Shown here piece by piece: positions 50,415 to 61,069 of a stretch of DNA of 64,000 nucleotides. Source of the DNA: Sipunculus nudus (lineage: Eukaryota; Annelida; Sipuncula; Golfingiida; Sipunculidae); assembly GCA_026874595.1 (NCBI GenBank), contig CM049312.1, forward strand, positions 71,638,929-71,702,928, in the 5' to 3' direction. Position numbers and translations under genes: made by a program. The notes under the pieces were generated by a model. The model was not told where the DNA came from, ran no database searches, and saw only the letters and a program-made list of their open reading frames with translations. Positions within the stretch are counted from its first letter, which is position 1; every line of letters begins with the position of its first letter.

Positions 50415-51037
50415 CTGCCAGCAAGATTCATTCACCATTAGTAAACCAATCAGAGATTTCCCTGAAGTGTCACCACAGATGCAATTAAAGAAAGGTGTGC
50501 AATGAAAGTGCAATTAGACTGAATAGAGTTGCCATGTAATCAAGGCAAGCAATTACAGTTATTATGTAAATACCTGGCAACTCAGCTCTGACATTTGAAA
50601 ACACAAAGTCCAAATTAACTTAAACACCTGCAACTTACATAATATATAATAATGATGAAATACAGACAGTGAGAATTGTAGTAATAGACTGACCCTTAGT
50701 ACATTACAGTACGACTACTTGGACAAAGCGCATCTATTCGAAAACGCCACTTTAGTAATTCGGGTTCATCTGCTCCGTTCCTGAACAAATGCTCTTCCAA
50801 ATACCTGTGATGGTTTTGCCTCATTCCGGGGACAAAGGAGTCGCCTTTGTCACGATGATATATATCTTTGGATTAAAAATATGTTATGGTGATCCAGATT
50901 ACCTAATTTAATGGACAGTTCTATGATTGTTATCTTACCCACAAGCGCTTGAATCTCTATAATAACAATTGTTTGTCAGTTTTATAATATGATGATAACC
51001 TGTTCTAACGCGATTTCAGTCCTTTTGGTGTAAATGA

Positions 51038-51058
51038 CCCCCCCCCCCCCCCCCCCCC
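51038..51058. repeat. C21 homopolymer
   Basis: 21 consecutive C in AT-rich flanks. Confidence 0.95.
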
Positions 51059-51862
51059 AAACACACCCCTGTTTTCTTAAAGAAAAGGGAAGGCTACTTA
51101 CAGCGCCTCATTGCTTGGCACACAGCCATGCCGTGAGTGAGGGAATCCCATTGAAATCCCATGTGATGTTAGTCTCGATAGATTTATTTATTTAGAAATA
51201 AATAATTTTAAGGATGCATGGTCATTGATATTGTTTTATTTCTAATTGTTGCGTTGATATATCTTCATATGAAAAGCTCCAGTGATATTTTTGAGTTTGT
51301 CAACCAATAACCTATCAATAATAGGCATAATGTGTTGTTAAGAGTGTATCGTTACCTTTTCAGACAGTCCAAGATTAAAGGCGCTGGCAGTGAGAAAAGC
51401 TATTATTTCTGTCCAGATATACTGTGGGCCCCCTCAGTGTAAGACCAGTCGAAGTGATTAAATGCAGACTTTAGTTAACTTGATTTCACGGACCAAAACA
51501 ATAAATCACCTTATTATCGCCCAAACTCAGAAATCTGCTGTTGGCAGCCTTTCCTTTTTTGAACGTATTCTTGACCATGGTTCTGATATCCCGTAAGAAT
51601 AATTTATTATCATAATATATACCTTGAAGAAGCGTATGTGTATAGGGATTCAATCGCCTGTGTCTTAATTAACACTCCACAAAATTCCATCCATGTCAAA
51701 TCTAAACAGATAAACAAACCAACCTAGGAAAATAAAGCGTTCTTGGCGGACGTATTACAAACATCATATTAACGAAAAAATAAACGAAAGGAAAAGACAG
51801 TACCGCTGGGGTGATTATAAATTGTTAGTGTCACCAGGAGTTATTGAAAAGTAGTATGTCAC

Positions 51863-52072
51863 ATGTTAACAGACTCAGTGACATCGTTGATACAACCTCT
51901 TGTTGGCGGAGCTGTCGACTCGTGGCAGGACCAAGGGGAAGCGTTAAGAGGCGACACGGACAGGGAACAGGCCACGGGCAGAGAGTGGCCGGAAACTGGA
52001 GCAGACGACGTGACATATCCCTGGACTGGTTCCTTCACATATTTCAAGCAGCCTGTTCTCTTCTCTTCATAA
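51863..52072 (+). CDS. GC-rich open segment, possible exon
   Basis: A GC-rich island in AT-rich DNA is open on both strands. The plus frame that starts at ATG 51863 and stops at TAA 52072 reads as the most protein-like: acidic and hydrophilic, with EALRGDTDREQATGREWPET and then DDVTYPWTGSFTYFKQPV. Other frames are arginine- or serine/proline-rich, typical of shadow frames. No splice sites were fixed and no family is recognised. Confidence 0.28.
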   Translation: MLTDSVTSLIQPLVGGAVDSWQDQGEALRGDTDREQATGREWPETGADDVTYPWTGSFTYFKQPVLFSS

Positions 52073-52554
52073 AATTTATTGTAGATATAGATTTCTACAG
52101 CTCGGTTTTCACAGATTTTGTCCTGTTCAGAGAATGGTGTCTGAGATCGGGCGAACTTCATGTGCTAGTGTAGATATATTAAAATTATAAAATTTTAGAA
52201 TCGATTAGTCAATATGTATTCACAAAGATTAACAAAGAAAATTTTTGATTTTCCCAATCAAAATTTCTCACAGAGGGAAAAATAGCTAGTGTGCTAATGT
52301 AGCAAAAATACTTGATTATATGTATATAAATATATATATATGTGTGTGTGTATGTATGTGTGTGTGTTAACAATTTTAGAAAATAAGGAGATCTGTACAG
52401 TTAAAGAAGCCTGGGGAAAAAATAAGTTTGTTTTTTAAGGAAAAAATGAATTTTAGATGTTAATATAATAATAAACTAAGGTTAAGGACTTTAAGATTGA
52501 TTAAAACATATATAGAATAAAAATCATATTTGAAAATGAATACTTCTACGCGAA

Positions 52555-53020
52555 AGGTGTCTTTGATGGCTCAATTAAGATGTGGTATTTTGCTTTCAAA
52601 AGTAGAAACTGGTCGTTTCCATAACATTTATGATTCTACCACATATAAATTACGAAAGCTTACAGCTGTCGACAGAATTTATTAATATTTCAATGATAGC
52701 GAGGTCGAAAATGAAATACATTTCGTATGCCACCGTCCATTATATAATGTGCCAAGAATAATGATTTCAATAACATGGCTGTGCAGGAAAATGTGTATAT
52801 GTATTATCAAATCATGCTACACAGATGTGTGAATAATAAGTCAAAGCATGGGATGTTAGATATTCACACTTATTTAACCCAACTTAAGTTATATTTAATT
52901 TGTGGTTATGGAGTGTCTTATAACCCCCGCTGAGGGTGGGATACCATGTGATGTGTATTGTTACGTGTTTTCAAAATATTCCACAAGACACTATAATAAA
53001 TAAACTATCTATCTATCTGT
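52555..53020 (+). pseudogene. LINE 3' end with ORF2 C-terminus
   Basis: QLRCGILLSKVETGRF, then RIY, a stop, and EVENEIHFVCHRPLY match the C-terminal Cys/His region of a LINE ORF2 (pattern RLRCGxLxLxxETGR, CxxC, EVEDExHFxxxCP). One Cys codon appears as Tyr and the next is a stop. The sequence continues through an AT-rich 3' UTR to TAAATAAACTATCTATCTAT at about 53000-53018. This short ATCT repeat is a typical LINE 3' tail, so the 3' end is preserved. Confidence 0.75.
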
Positions 53021-53526
53021 AATATCTTTGGACAACTTTATAAGCAAACTTTGGTATATTCCCTTGCTGTTGTGGGTTTGTCTATTCGGTAGTGGAGAAA
53101 ATGGATTGTTGGCAATGTAGAGTCCTATTTTATCTTCAAAATTCTATATGTTATGTGGCTTGGGCTATATGAAGTCAAGTCAAAATGTATGGCCTGTACA
53201 TTCAATATTTGTTTTCAGAATCTTCAGGTGGTCACATCTTGAGACAGCTGGGTTTTTTTATTATGATAATAACAAACACTTAAGATATTTATGCCACCTC
53301 AAGCTATGGCCCCCTACCAACCAGGTCTTCCTAAATCATTAACTGCGGAGTATGTGACCTCAACTGTTGACCTGCGACTGGCTTCAGATTTCATGCTTAA
53401 ATTATTAGTGTCAACTTGCAAATTTCATAATTGGGGTGCTTAGGCTATTGCGCACCTAGCCAGGTTTAATAGTTAGCGACTGCTTATTCTCAACTATTAC
53501 AATTTAAAGAAAACCTATGCATTCTT

Positions 53527-53619
53527 TGTCATATTATTATTATTATTATTATAATTATTATTATTATAACTGTTATCATTATTTTTAATTTTATTATAAT
53601 TATAATTATAATTGTTACT

Positions 53620-53650
<31 letters not shown>

Positions 53651-53778
53651 TTATTTTTATTATTTTCATTATTATTATTTATTATTTTTATTTTTATTAT
53701 AATAATAATCATTATTATTATTATTATTATTATCATTATTATTATTATTATCATCATCATCATCATCATTATTATTTT
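53527..53778. repeat. (TTA)n compound microsatellite
   Basis: About 250 bp of TTA with TTTTA, TAA and TCA variants. Open frames of Ile, Leu or Asn runs over it are not genes. Confidence 0.95.
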
Positions 53779-54068
53779 ATTGTGTCCGCTAGAAGGATAT
53801 ATGTTCAACCCCTGTGTGTGTATGAATGTTTGTTCAGATAAAAGGTCACGCAATGATAAAGGGGATCTCATGAATATTTCAGGGCATTCCAGGAAGAATC
53901 GATTAGATTTTGGTGTGGATCCGGAACTTTATCAAGGAATATTCTCAATGCACGAATGAACCTTGGATTATAGGTGGAATAAGTGAATGCAAACACAGTT
54001 TGGGGAGCAACGAACTAGAGGGACCCCCTCATGGCGGAGCTTGCATTCCTTTGAATGCAGATGTCTAG

Positions 54069-54128
54069 AAATTATTATTATTATTATTATTATAATTATT
54101 ATTATTATTACATTTTAATTATTATTAC
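54069..54128. repeat. (TTA)n microsatellite
   Basis: Short TTA tract with breaks. Confidence 0.85.
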
Positions 54129-55463
54129 ATTTCTATTTTCATTTTAGTTATATTTGTTGGTATTTTTTTAATTTTTTTCAATTTAATATTCTGTCTTTAT
54201 TAAACGAGTAATCACATTACAAATTATGTGAGGATTTTGAACATTAACGATCAATAATTCGATATGCCGCACTTCCTAATTTGGATTGCAATACACTTAT
54301 TAAGTATATACACTCGGTTGCTTTTGTATATCTCCGTCAGTAGACACTTTAAAGTTCACTAACAAACATCCTGGTATCCGTTAACCCTGTTTACTCACTA
54401 GTATTCACTTTTAATTCTTGTCAGTTTGAAACCCATCAGTTGACAGCATGAGAGAAAGGTATCTTTACATAGATACCTCTTGTAAATAAATTAACATGGT
54501 AGAAGATTACATGAATTAGTTCCAACGTTCCCCAACAGATGTCGGTATAATAGTATGTCAACTTTCGCCTTAACCTAATTTTTCTTCTTTCCTTTTTTCT
54601 TACTCGATGTCAGAATGATAATATGTTCAGAATGGCAAAACTACCTCTAAAATCCAAACATGGTCTTCACGTGTCAAGCCAGTAAAAGATTAAGGCAAAA
54701 ATTCAGTTGTGCTTTTACTGTTATCAATTAAAGTGGATGGAATGGTTTGAAGTTATTCCTGCTTTATGCGGCTAGATAACATTGATGTTGCACTATCAAA
54801 TAATAATATTGCTGCCAAGACAATTACTTATATGATTATATATTATATTATATTTTTATATTTAAAGTATTATATTTAACACTATTTTTTATAATTTCAT
54901 TTATTTTTATTTTTATACATCATTAGATATTTATTGTAATATTTTGTGCATATACATAAATTATTATTAACGGTGATAAAAATAATTGAAATAAAATGAT
55001 AAATATATATAATATGTAAACAGACACATGTATCCAAGTAATACCATATGCTTATTAATTATTTATTCATTCTTATTATGTTAATAATAATCATTGGTCA
55101 TATTTAGGGTGTTATAAACTGCCGTCTAGGACTTTACCTCATTATAGTGTCAGTCAGTTGTATAAATTAAATCTAAGAACTTTACAATAGTAAATCAAAA
55201 AGGAATATAATTGTTTAATGTACTAAAATAAGGCATGTTGTTTCAACAAAGGACTAAATTTAAACATGAATAATTATATAAACGGGTTATTGATATAATG
55301 CAATAGACAACTAATGGTCTGCAAAGGTCACAGTAAACAGAAGGTTCAGATAATCAAATACAAGATTTGGGAGAACTTTCATATTTAAATTTATTTGAAA
55401 GATTTAAATTTCTAGTAAACATTCAGTATACACTAAATTAAATAATTTATTTTTAAAATCTTG

Positions 55464-55467
<4 letters not shown>
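54129..55467. other. No gene recognised, very AT-rich
   Basis: One of the most AT-rich parts of the window; no features beyond short AT repeats. Confidence 0.6.

Positions 55468-55532
<65 letters not shown>
55468..55532. repeat. (TA)n microsatellite
   Basis: About 28 TA units followed by TTTATATATAAA. Confidence 0.95.
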
Positions 55533-55533
<1 letters not shown>

Positions 55534-55906
55534 AAACGATGAAGATGGAAACAAATTAATTTATAATTTTACGATATAATATAATTTACTAATAGTATTT
55601 TCTTGTAATTAAAGTTAAAGAGACAAACAGACTTGCAAAATGTTGATGTACTTATTAGTAAGGAGATTTAAAATATTATAAATCTTTTTGGTATTATAGA
55701 CACAAAATGAAATGAATACATAACAGTAAAATGAAAACGTAACATTAATGACATATAAAGTGCATTTTATACCTATTATAATGTGTAATATAATTTTAAT
55801 AATACTAAAATATCCTACCAGATTTCTATAAGCATCAGCATTTTTTCTCTATATCATTTTCTGAACAAATACACCCTATGCTTTGGTATATATTATACAA
55901 TAAAAC

Positions 55907-55988
55907 CGCAGTCGGCAGGATTCGAACCTGCGCGGGCAGAGCCCAATAGATTTCTAGTCTATCGCCTTAACCACTCGGCCACGACTGC
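55907..55988 (-). tRNA. tRNA-Ser (anticodon AGA), copy 1
   Basis: An 82-nt cloverleaf reads on the minus strand. The 7-bp acceptor stem GCAGTCG/CGACTGC is perfect and is followed by discriminator base G. The D arm is GCCGAGTGGTTAAGGC (A box). The anticodon stem ATAGA/TCTAT closes the loop CTAGAAA, giving anticodon AGA for UCU (and UCC by inosine). There is a long variable arm with a GGGC/GCCC stem, as in class II tRNA-Ser, and the T arm contains the B box GGTTCGAATCC. Four T on the minus strand (AAAA at 55902-55905) follow directly and should terminate RNA polymerase III. It has no intron and no mismatch. It is identical over its full length to the plus-strand copy at 61070-61151, about 5 kb away in inverted orientation, so recent duplication or gene conversion is likely. 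Confidence 0.97.
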
Positions 55989-56240
55989 TACGTGAGGCCG
56001 ACACCCGCGCAGGTGTGCACTCGAAACAGACACACATATATGTATATACAGGTGTTGGCTTTGAGACCATCCCAACACATCGTGGATGCGAAGTTCAACT
56101 CCTTCGTTACCTAGACCTCCGCGAGATGTCAGCACTTGCTTAATGAAATTCAGTTCCCGCGGCAAAAAACTCTTTGCCTTACTTATACTACATACCGAGA
56201 TCATTTTTTTTTATCACACGAATATTTTTTTTTTCGGAGC

Positions 56241-56255
56241 GGGGGGGGGGGGGGG
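56241..56255. repeat. G15 homopolymer
   Basis: 15 consecutive G, preceded by T-rich sequence. Confidence 0.95.
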
Positions 56256-56754
56256 TTGACCAGTAAATCCTCGATAGTATATTTGCTCTTTCGTGCCCTT
56301 GCCTTAATCGCTTTAAAGTAATCATTATATGCATGAACAGTGTAAATATTTCAGCCATAAAGATGTCAAATTTAAATTTAAATTCAAATAAAGAACATGA
56401 AAAGATACTTATACCCATATACAAATACCTATATATTCGGCACCAGAGTCCCAAGAACAAATAACTTTTTGCCGTAGCCCAACCAAAATGTGTTGTGTTA
56501 TTTATTTATATATTTGTTGTTTTTTTTTTGTTTTTTGTTTTTTTTCAAGATGAGAAAAGAGTTTTGTATAGTTAACATACATTTCTCTTTAACTATAAAA
56601 TTTAGTGGACAACACACTCATATATATACGGGCTCTCTCTGCGTATTTTGATATCAAAATTAAAAATAAATACACGTGTGGAAACTGGACCACGTTCGTC
56701 GCTGTTTCACAAGTCTTGGAGTCCTTCTACAATTTAAAGGATCGGGGCGTCGTC

Positions 56755-56990
56755 CGAAGAAAGTATTAACCCTCATAATCTTTACCAAGCGATGTGGCCT
56801 TGCCAACACACATTCCACAGATAGATTCTCGCCTGGCCGCTGTCTTCGGAGTACTGTTGTGTCGTATCCCGGCGACCTTATCGAACCCCGACATTTCTTT
56901 TTTCTCCCAGTTTCTCGAAACCGCTCGTTGGGGCAGCCATGTTACGTACACACTTTAAAAAAGAGTGGTCACAGGTCGCTTGTCGAATTT
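56755..56990 (+). repeat. Dispersed repeat D, copy 5
   Basis: CTCGCCTGGCCGCTGTCTTC, TCCCAGTTTCTCGAAACCGC and GGGGCAGCCATGTTACGTAC, ending CACAGGTCGCTTG. It lies between tRNA-Ser copy 1 and the first U3 unit. Confidence 0.65.
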
Positions 56991-57304
56991 ATTGTTATAC
57001 CGCAAGTTTGCATGTGCAATACAAGACAGAGCCGGGTAAAAGCACGTAAATGACCAGTCTACAGGTTACAAACCCTCCACTGGTTTACACTCATCAGCGC
57101 ATAACCTCTGTTGTATCAAATGGAGCAATGGCCCATGAAGTGCCACCGAGGCACGTTGTAATTTCTGCTGTTCATATCTTTCCATGCAGATGTTAATATT
57201 ACCACCGACGAATCTTCAGTTTTATAGCCCAGAGTAGGGTTTGCCGATCTGCATGTTTATATTATCTAAAGTGATTCTTTCTCTTTGTATTAAGTAAAAA
57301 GGAA

Positions 57305-57524
57305 ACCACTCAGAATGCATTTCCTCCCTCCTTTCCCCTGTAGGGGAGAGGAACGTTCTTCAATGATGGAGGACAAGTTTCCCCCAGAGGGAAAACATCC
57401 ACCATCCGCTTCACGCTCAGAAGGAAATGCTTCAACTCCTCATCGTGGTTTGTGGGTCGGAATCAGTTTTGTCTGATTTCCTTGCGATACACACTATAGA
57501 AATGATCCCTAAAAGTATGATCTT
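57305..57524 (-). ncRNA. SNORD3 (U3): U3 small nucleolar RNA gene, copy 1
   Basis: This minus-strand gene, about 220 nt long (vertebrate U3 is close to 217 nt), makes the box C/D snoRNA of the small-subunit processome. U3 base-pairs with pre-rRNA and with 18S sequence for cleavage in the 5' external spacer. The 5' domain carries the box A region GGGATCATTTCTATAGTGTG (57490-57509). Then come box C' (ACGATGAGGAG, 57436-57446), box B (GAGCGTGAAGC, 57408-57418), box C (TTGAAGAACGTTC, 57351-57363) and box D (TCTGA, 57310-57314), ending in GAGTGGT. The order A, C', B, C, D is that of U3. Box C has UGAAGA where UGAUGA is usual, but the UGA kink-turn core is kept. A conserved block sits 29-66 bp upstream as a likely PSE, and a 3'-box-like ACTTAATACAAAGAGA lies downstream. 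Gene or recent pseudogene cannot be told from sequence alone, but the conserved promoter argues for a gene. Confidence 0.93.
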
Positions 57525-57552
57525 AGCATTAAATTGTGAAAAGGAGCTAGAA

Positions 57553-57590
57553 GGTTACACAACATTTAATTCATTGGTGTCTTTTGGCTT
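57553..57590 (-). promoter_or_regulatory. Probable PSE-type promoter of U3 copy 1
   Basis: A block at -29 to -66 from the U3 start, AAAGACACCAATGAATTAAA followed by TGTTGTGTAACC on the minus strand, is nearly identical upstream of both U3 copies. Sequence between it and the RNA start, and beyond it, differs between the copies. Its position is that of the snRNA proximal sequence element. The exact element borders are inferred. Confidence 0.65.
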
Positions 57591-57904
57591 TAATACTCAC
57601 ATGATTCGCAGTGACACAGTGAAATATATAGATATTGCCCTTGAAATGATTTTAGGATACAAACAGACTGGTATTTTTGAGAAAATTACGAATGTCCGAA
57701 TTTTTTTTACAAAAGGGAATTTTAGTTAAACTTTTCATTTGATGTCAGTTAAAGAAACAGCTCCCTCTCTCGGGAGACACATGAACTAATAAATATGTGG
57801 AGCCGTCAAACAGTGCCCGCATGGAGCCGGTGCACGTGCTATTACTTAGTGCCCGGGAATTATGTCGCATTTTGCTTCTCAGCTAGACGTGTGTATAGTC
57901 GTGC

Positions 57905-58290
57905 GGCTACCTGATACCCTCGTCAGAATCCCTATAATTAGGCTATGTTGATGATACCTCCACCATATGCTAATTCCTCTAATTAGGTTTTGATGATACC
58001 CGCACCAGAATCATCTAATTAGTCTTGCAGATATCAAAAATAAAATCAGCCTAATTAGGCTTTGCTGATACCCGCGTCAGAACCCACATAATTAGGCTAT
58101 ATTAATACCCGCACCATAATCCCTCTAATTAAGCTTTGATTATACCCGTACCATAATCTTTCTAATTAAGCTTTGATTATACCCGCACCAGAATCCCTCG
58201 AATTAGCCTTGCTGATTCCCATACCAGAATCACTCTAATTATAGGCTTTCTCTGAAACAAGCGCTAGAATTCCCTAACTGGCTTTTCTAA
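57905..58290. repeat. Minisatellite, ~40-bp unit, between the U3 genes
   Basis: About nine diverged copies of a unit resembling GATACCCGCACCAGAATCCC then TCTAATTAGGCTTTGCT stand in a row. Each keeps the palindromic CTAATTAG or CTAATTAA core. It fills most of the spacer between the two U3 duplication units. Confidence 0.85.
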
Positions 58291-58670
58291 AACTCGGCGG
58301 GAACAACGCGATGTACTCTAGATAACGCTGGAGCATTCGGAAAACGCCGGTGCCTGATCAAAGTGTTTATACACGTAAGTGCGAGGTTTCTTATTATGAT
58401 CGGAATCATCCTGCGGCCCCTGCCTTCGAATTAAACTCTACCGTCTCATTTCGTCCTTTGTACTATTAAGAAAATGCTACCGGTACACGTAGTCATTTCT
58501 GCCTTTCATTTTTCTCGCTGGAGATTTAAATTTACATCGAAATATCGTCAGTTTTATACCATAATATGCCCCTACATATCGACTATTTTAGCCACGAGTA
58601 AGATTTGCCGATCTGCATATCTTTGTGTTATCTAAAAGTTGTTCCTTTTCTTTACATTAAGCAGTTTGAA

Positions 58671-58891
58671 ACCACTCAGAATGCATTTCCTCCCTCCTTT
58701 CCCCTGTAGGGGAGAGGAACGTTCCTCAATGATGGAGGACAAGTTTCCCCCCAGAGGGAAAACATCCAACATCCGCTTCACGCTCAGAAGGAAATGCTTC
58801 AACTCCTCATCGTGGTTTGTGGGTCGGAATCAGTTTTGTCTGATTTCCTTGCGATGCATACTATAGAAATGATCCCTAAAAGTATGATCTT
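58671..58891 (-). ncRNA. SNORD3 (U3): U3 small nucleolar RNA gene, copy 2
   Basis: This second U3 gene lies 1366 bp from copy 1 in the same orientation. By eye it differs from copy 1 at only about five positions plus one extra C in a C-run, over about 220 nt. All boxes are present in order: the box A region (with GCAT in place of ACAC just beyond it), C', B (GAGCGTGAAGC), C (TTGAGGAACGTTC) and D with the GAGTGGT end. Box C again departs from UGAUGA at the same position (UGAGGA here), while keeping the UGA core. Its upstream block at 58921-58956 matches that of copy 1, whereas sequence further out is much more diverged. RNA-body and promoter conservation inside diverging flanks indicates selection or gene conversion. 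Confidence 0.92.
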
Positions 58892-58918
58892 AATGTTATA
58901 TTGTGAAAAATAGACATT

Positions 58919-58956
58919 AGGTTACACAACATTTAATTCATTGGTGTCTTTTTGCT
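58919..58956 (-). promoter_or_regulatory. Probable PSE-type promoter of U3 copy 2
   Basis: This is the same conserved block as upstream of copy 1, at about -30 to -65 from the start of U3 copy 2. It is conserved between the copies, as expected of the basal promoter element for snRNA-type genes. Confidence 0.65.
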
Positions 58957-59200
58957 TTGCAACTCATAAGATGCGCTTGAAAACATTGAATTATATAGAA
59001 ATTGCTCTAGTATTCCTTTTTAGAATACAACCTAAGTGTTATTTTGCTGATGGTATGGAATGTCAGAAAATTTTAGCAAAAAACAAATTCTTAAGTAAAA
59101 TTGTATTTCATGTTGAGTTAAGAAACATCGCCCTCTATAGGGAGAAACATGTACTAATAAATTTTCGGGGCCATGTGCAGGATATGCATGGAGCCGGTCG

Positions 59201-60426
59201 AGGAAAAACATATTTTCCTGGCACATTTGTCATTTTGTTTCAGCAAGGCGGAAATACAAGTATAAACCAGAAATCCCATATTTATAAAAGGAAAATACTG
59301 TCTATACATCCCAGTGGTCTGTCATTTATCACGGTGCAGATTATTGAAGAGTGACCGCATGTTTCCCACATCACTCAAGTGAGTCCCTATCATGATCCCT
59401 CACTGATTATACATGTACATAATTCCTCACAAAACAAACAGTCTGAACATACATTATTCTAGTCAGTGTTATTTCTGTGATTTACCGCTCAGCTTCTGGT
59501 TTTATCGCTCTCAGACTGACGGGCTTCGGTGGACTGCATCACTTACGACAGTCATGCGGCATCAAAAGTCGCGGCTTTGTCTGACACCACGGGACAACAG
59601 GCTCACAATAGCGTTAATGGGCTTATCGTATCTTAATTGCATTCAGCGCTCGTTTGACACGCGAGGGCACGCAGGATTTGGTTTTCAGTTATGTGTAACC
59701 TTCTTGTTTGTACGAACGTAGTCGTGTGTAGTTGTTAACTAAAGATGTTTGTAGACCATGTGATAGGCCTACCCCCTGCAGGATCCCCCTCCAACATTAA
59801 GTTTTCTGCCCTTTCTTCAGACTGTCATGCCTCACCAACACAGGTGTTTTGAACATTGCGGGCCCTCTTATTACCGATGAATGCCTCTGTCCCAAGCTAA
59901 ATTTCCCAATGTCACAATGGTTTATTGCGGTAGCCCGTTACCGACATAAAAAGAAACATATCAGCACTAGAGAGGAGAACAGATAGTCGTGCGTACTACT
60001 TATTTTCTAGTACGCACAACTTATGATCTCGAACGCACCGCTTACCATCTCCTGTGCTCGACTAAATATTTTGTAACCACGAGTTATAACGACACCATTG
60101 CGTAGTAGCTGTTAAACTGTGTTTAAATCCATTAAGGCTTTACATGTTGTAATATTAGCCCCATGTATACGTTCCACCTTGTACCTTTAAGCACGGTTTC
60201 AACTAATTGGTTAATAAGGTAAACAAAATAAAATATTAATGTCGTTGTAAAACTCTGAGTAACAAGCCAATTGCAAGTGTACAAATATATGTAGTTCAAA
60301 GCAGATGGGACAGGGTCTGACAAACGTGATGATTTCATTGTAAAGCTTGTTTCTTCATTACATTATATCAGAGAGAAAGATCAAGGTTTGTTTACCGAAG
60401 GCAAAACACAGGCTTTCATAAAATGG
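59201..60426. other. Spacer between U3 unit B and tRNA-Ser(CGA)
   Basis: No gene confirmed. A GC-richer patch at 59490-59700 is open on plus without family resemblance. A perfect 10-bp inverted repeat GTGCGTACTA/TAGTACGCAC lies at 59989-60017. Confidence 0.5.
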
Positions 60427-60508
60427 CGCAGCCTGCAGGATTCGAACCTGCGCGTGCAGAGCACATTGGATTTCGAGTCCAACGCCTTAACCACTCGGCC
60501 AAGACTGC
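60427..60508 (-). tRNA. tRNA-Ser (anticodon CGA)
   Basis: An 82-nt class II cloverleaf reads on the minus strand. The acceptor stem GCAGTCT/AGGCTGC has one U-G wobble, followed by discriminator G. The D arm is GCCGAGTGGTTAAGGC. The anticodon stem GTTGG/CCAAT closes the loop CTCGAAA, giving anticodon CGA, which reads UCG serine codons. The variable arm pairs GTGC with GCAC. The B box is GGTTCGAATCC. The pol III terminator is the AAAA at 60420-60423 (TTTT on the transcribed sense). It differs from the two AGA copies mainly in the acceptor, anticodon and variable arms, as expected for a functional isoacceptor, and shows no sign of decay. Confidence 0.97.
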
Positions 60509-61069
60509 CTCTCCTCGCTTCAATATGCCCTGATTCCTCGCTGTTGCAACCCATGATCAAAAATATGGAATCGCATGGTCGATATTTCGTTTTTTTTTTA
60601 AATCAAACCACAAATGGTTGATTGCCGGTTTATACAGTATATATAATATTTGTACCAATATTTAATTTAAGTAATTAGAGGTTTATACAAAAGCATGCTT
60701 TAACTAGAATAAAATACAACCATACTCTTAAATGTTCATATTAAAGCGGTTTTTAATACACTATCAACAATTTCCAATACAGTATACACTTAACAGACGT
60801 CATGTCTTACGTGGCAGTATTTTTTCCATCGAAATGGTATGATTTTGTCCGAATCCAGGACCCTCGATCAAGTTCGTGTCGCCAACAATAGTTATAGGGG
60901 GTAATTATAATGATATGTTGTTCTAAGCACACAGAAACCCTGGCTAGGAGTTTCTAATAATATACATGTATATGTCTGTCTACGCTTGCAGGTATTTTGG
61001 TAGATACATCTGCGAGCCCCGCAAGTGGTGTCTACGAGCTGTACACCTGACGGATCTCACACGAGAGAA

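Larger units (their letters stand above)
57120..57830. repeat. Direct duplication unit A carrying U3 copy 1
   Basis: This segment aligns with 58470-59200 at an offset near 1366 bp. Similarity covers the U3 gene, its promoter, its 3' flank (the shared TTTGCCGATCTGCAT) and the sequence upstream of the promoter as far as the shared CATGGAGCCGGT. The flanks contain many substitutions and indels, so the duplication is not recent outside the gene. Confidence 0.85.
58470..59200. repeat. Direct duplication unit B carrying U3 copy 2
   Basis: Partner of 57120-57830 in the same orientation. The gene and promoter are almost unchanged while the flanks have drifted. Short open frames in and upstream of both units are by-products of the U3 sequence and should not be annotated as proteins. 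Confidence 0.85.

Noticed and set aside
51103-51131. Minus-strand MAVCQAMRR start ending at GTAAGT
   Set aside because: Joining it to the 50305-50414 candidate would create a TAG codon at the junction, and nothing else supports it.
53515-53959. 115-118 codon open frames on both strands
   Set aside because: They are translations of the TTA microsatellite.
57427-57729. A 100-codon open frame on plus and its relatives at 58639-59354
   Set aside because: They lie antisense to or beside the U3 genes and arise from the duplicated U3 sequence and flanks; no protein family fits.
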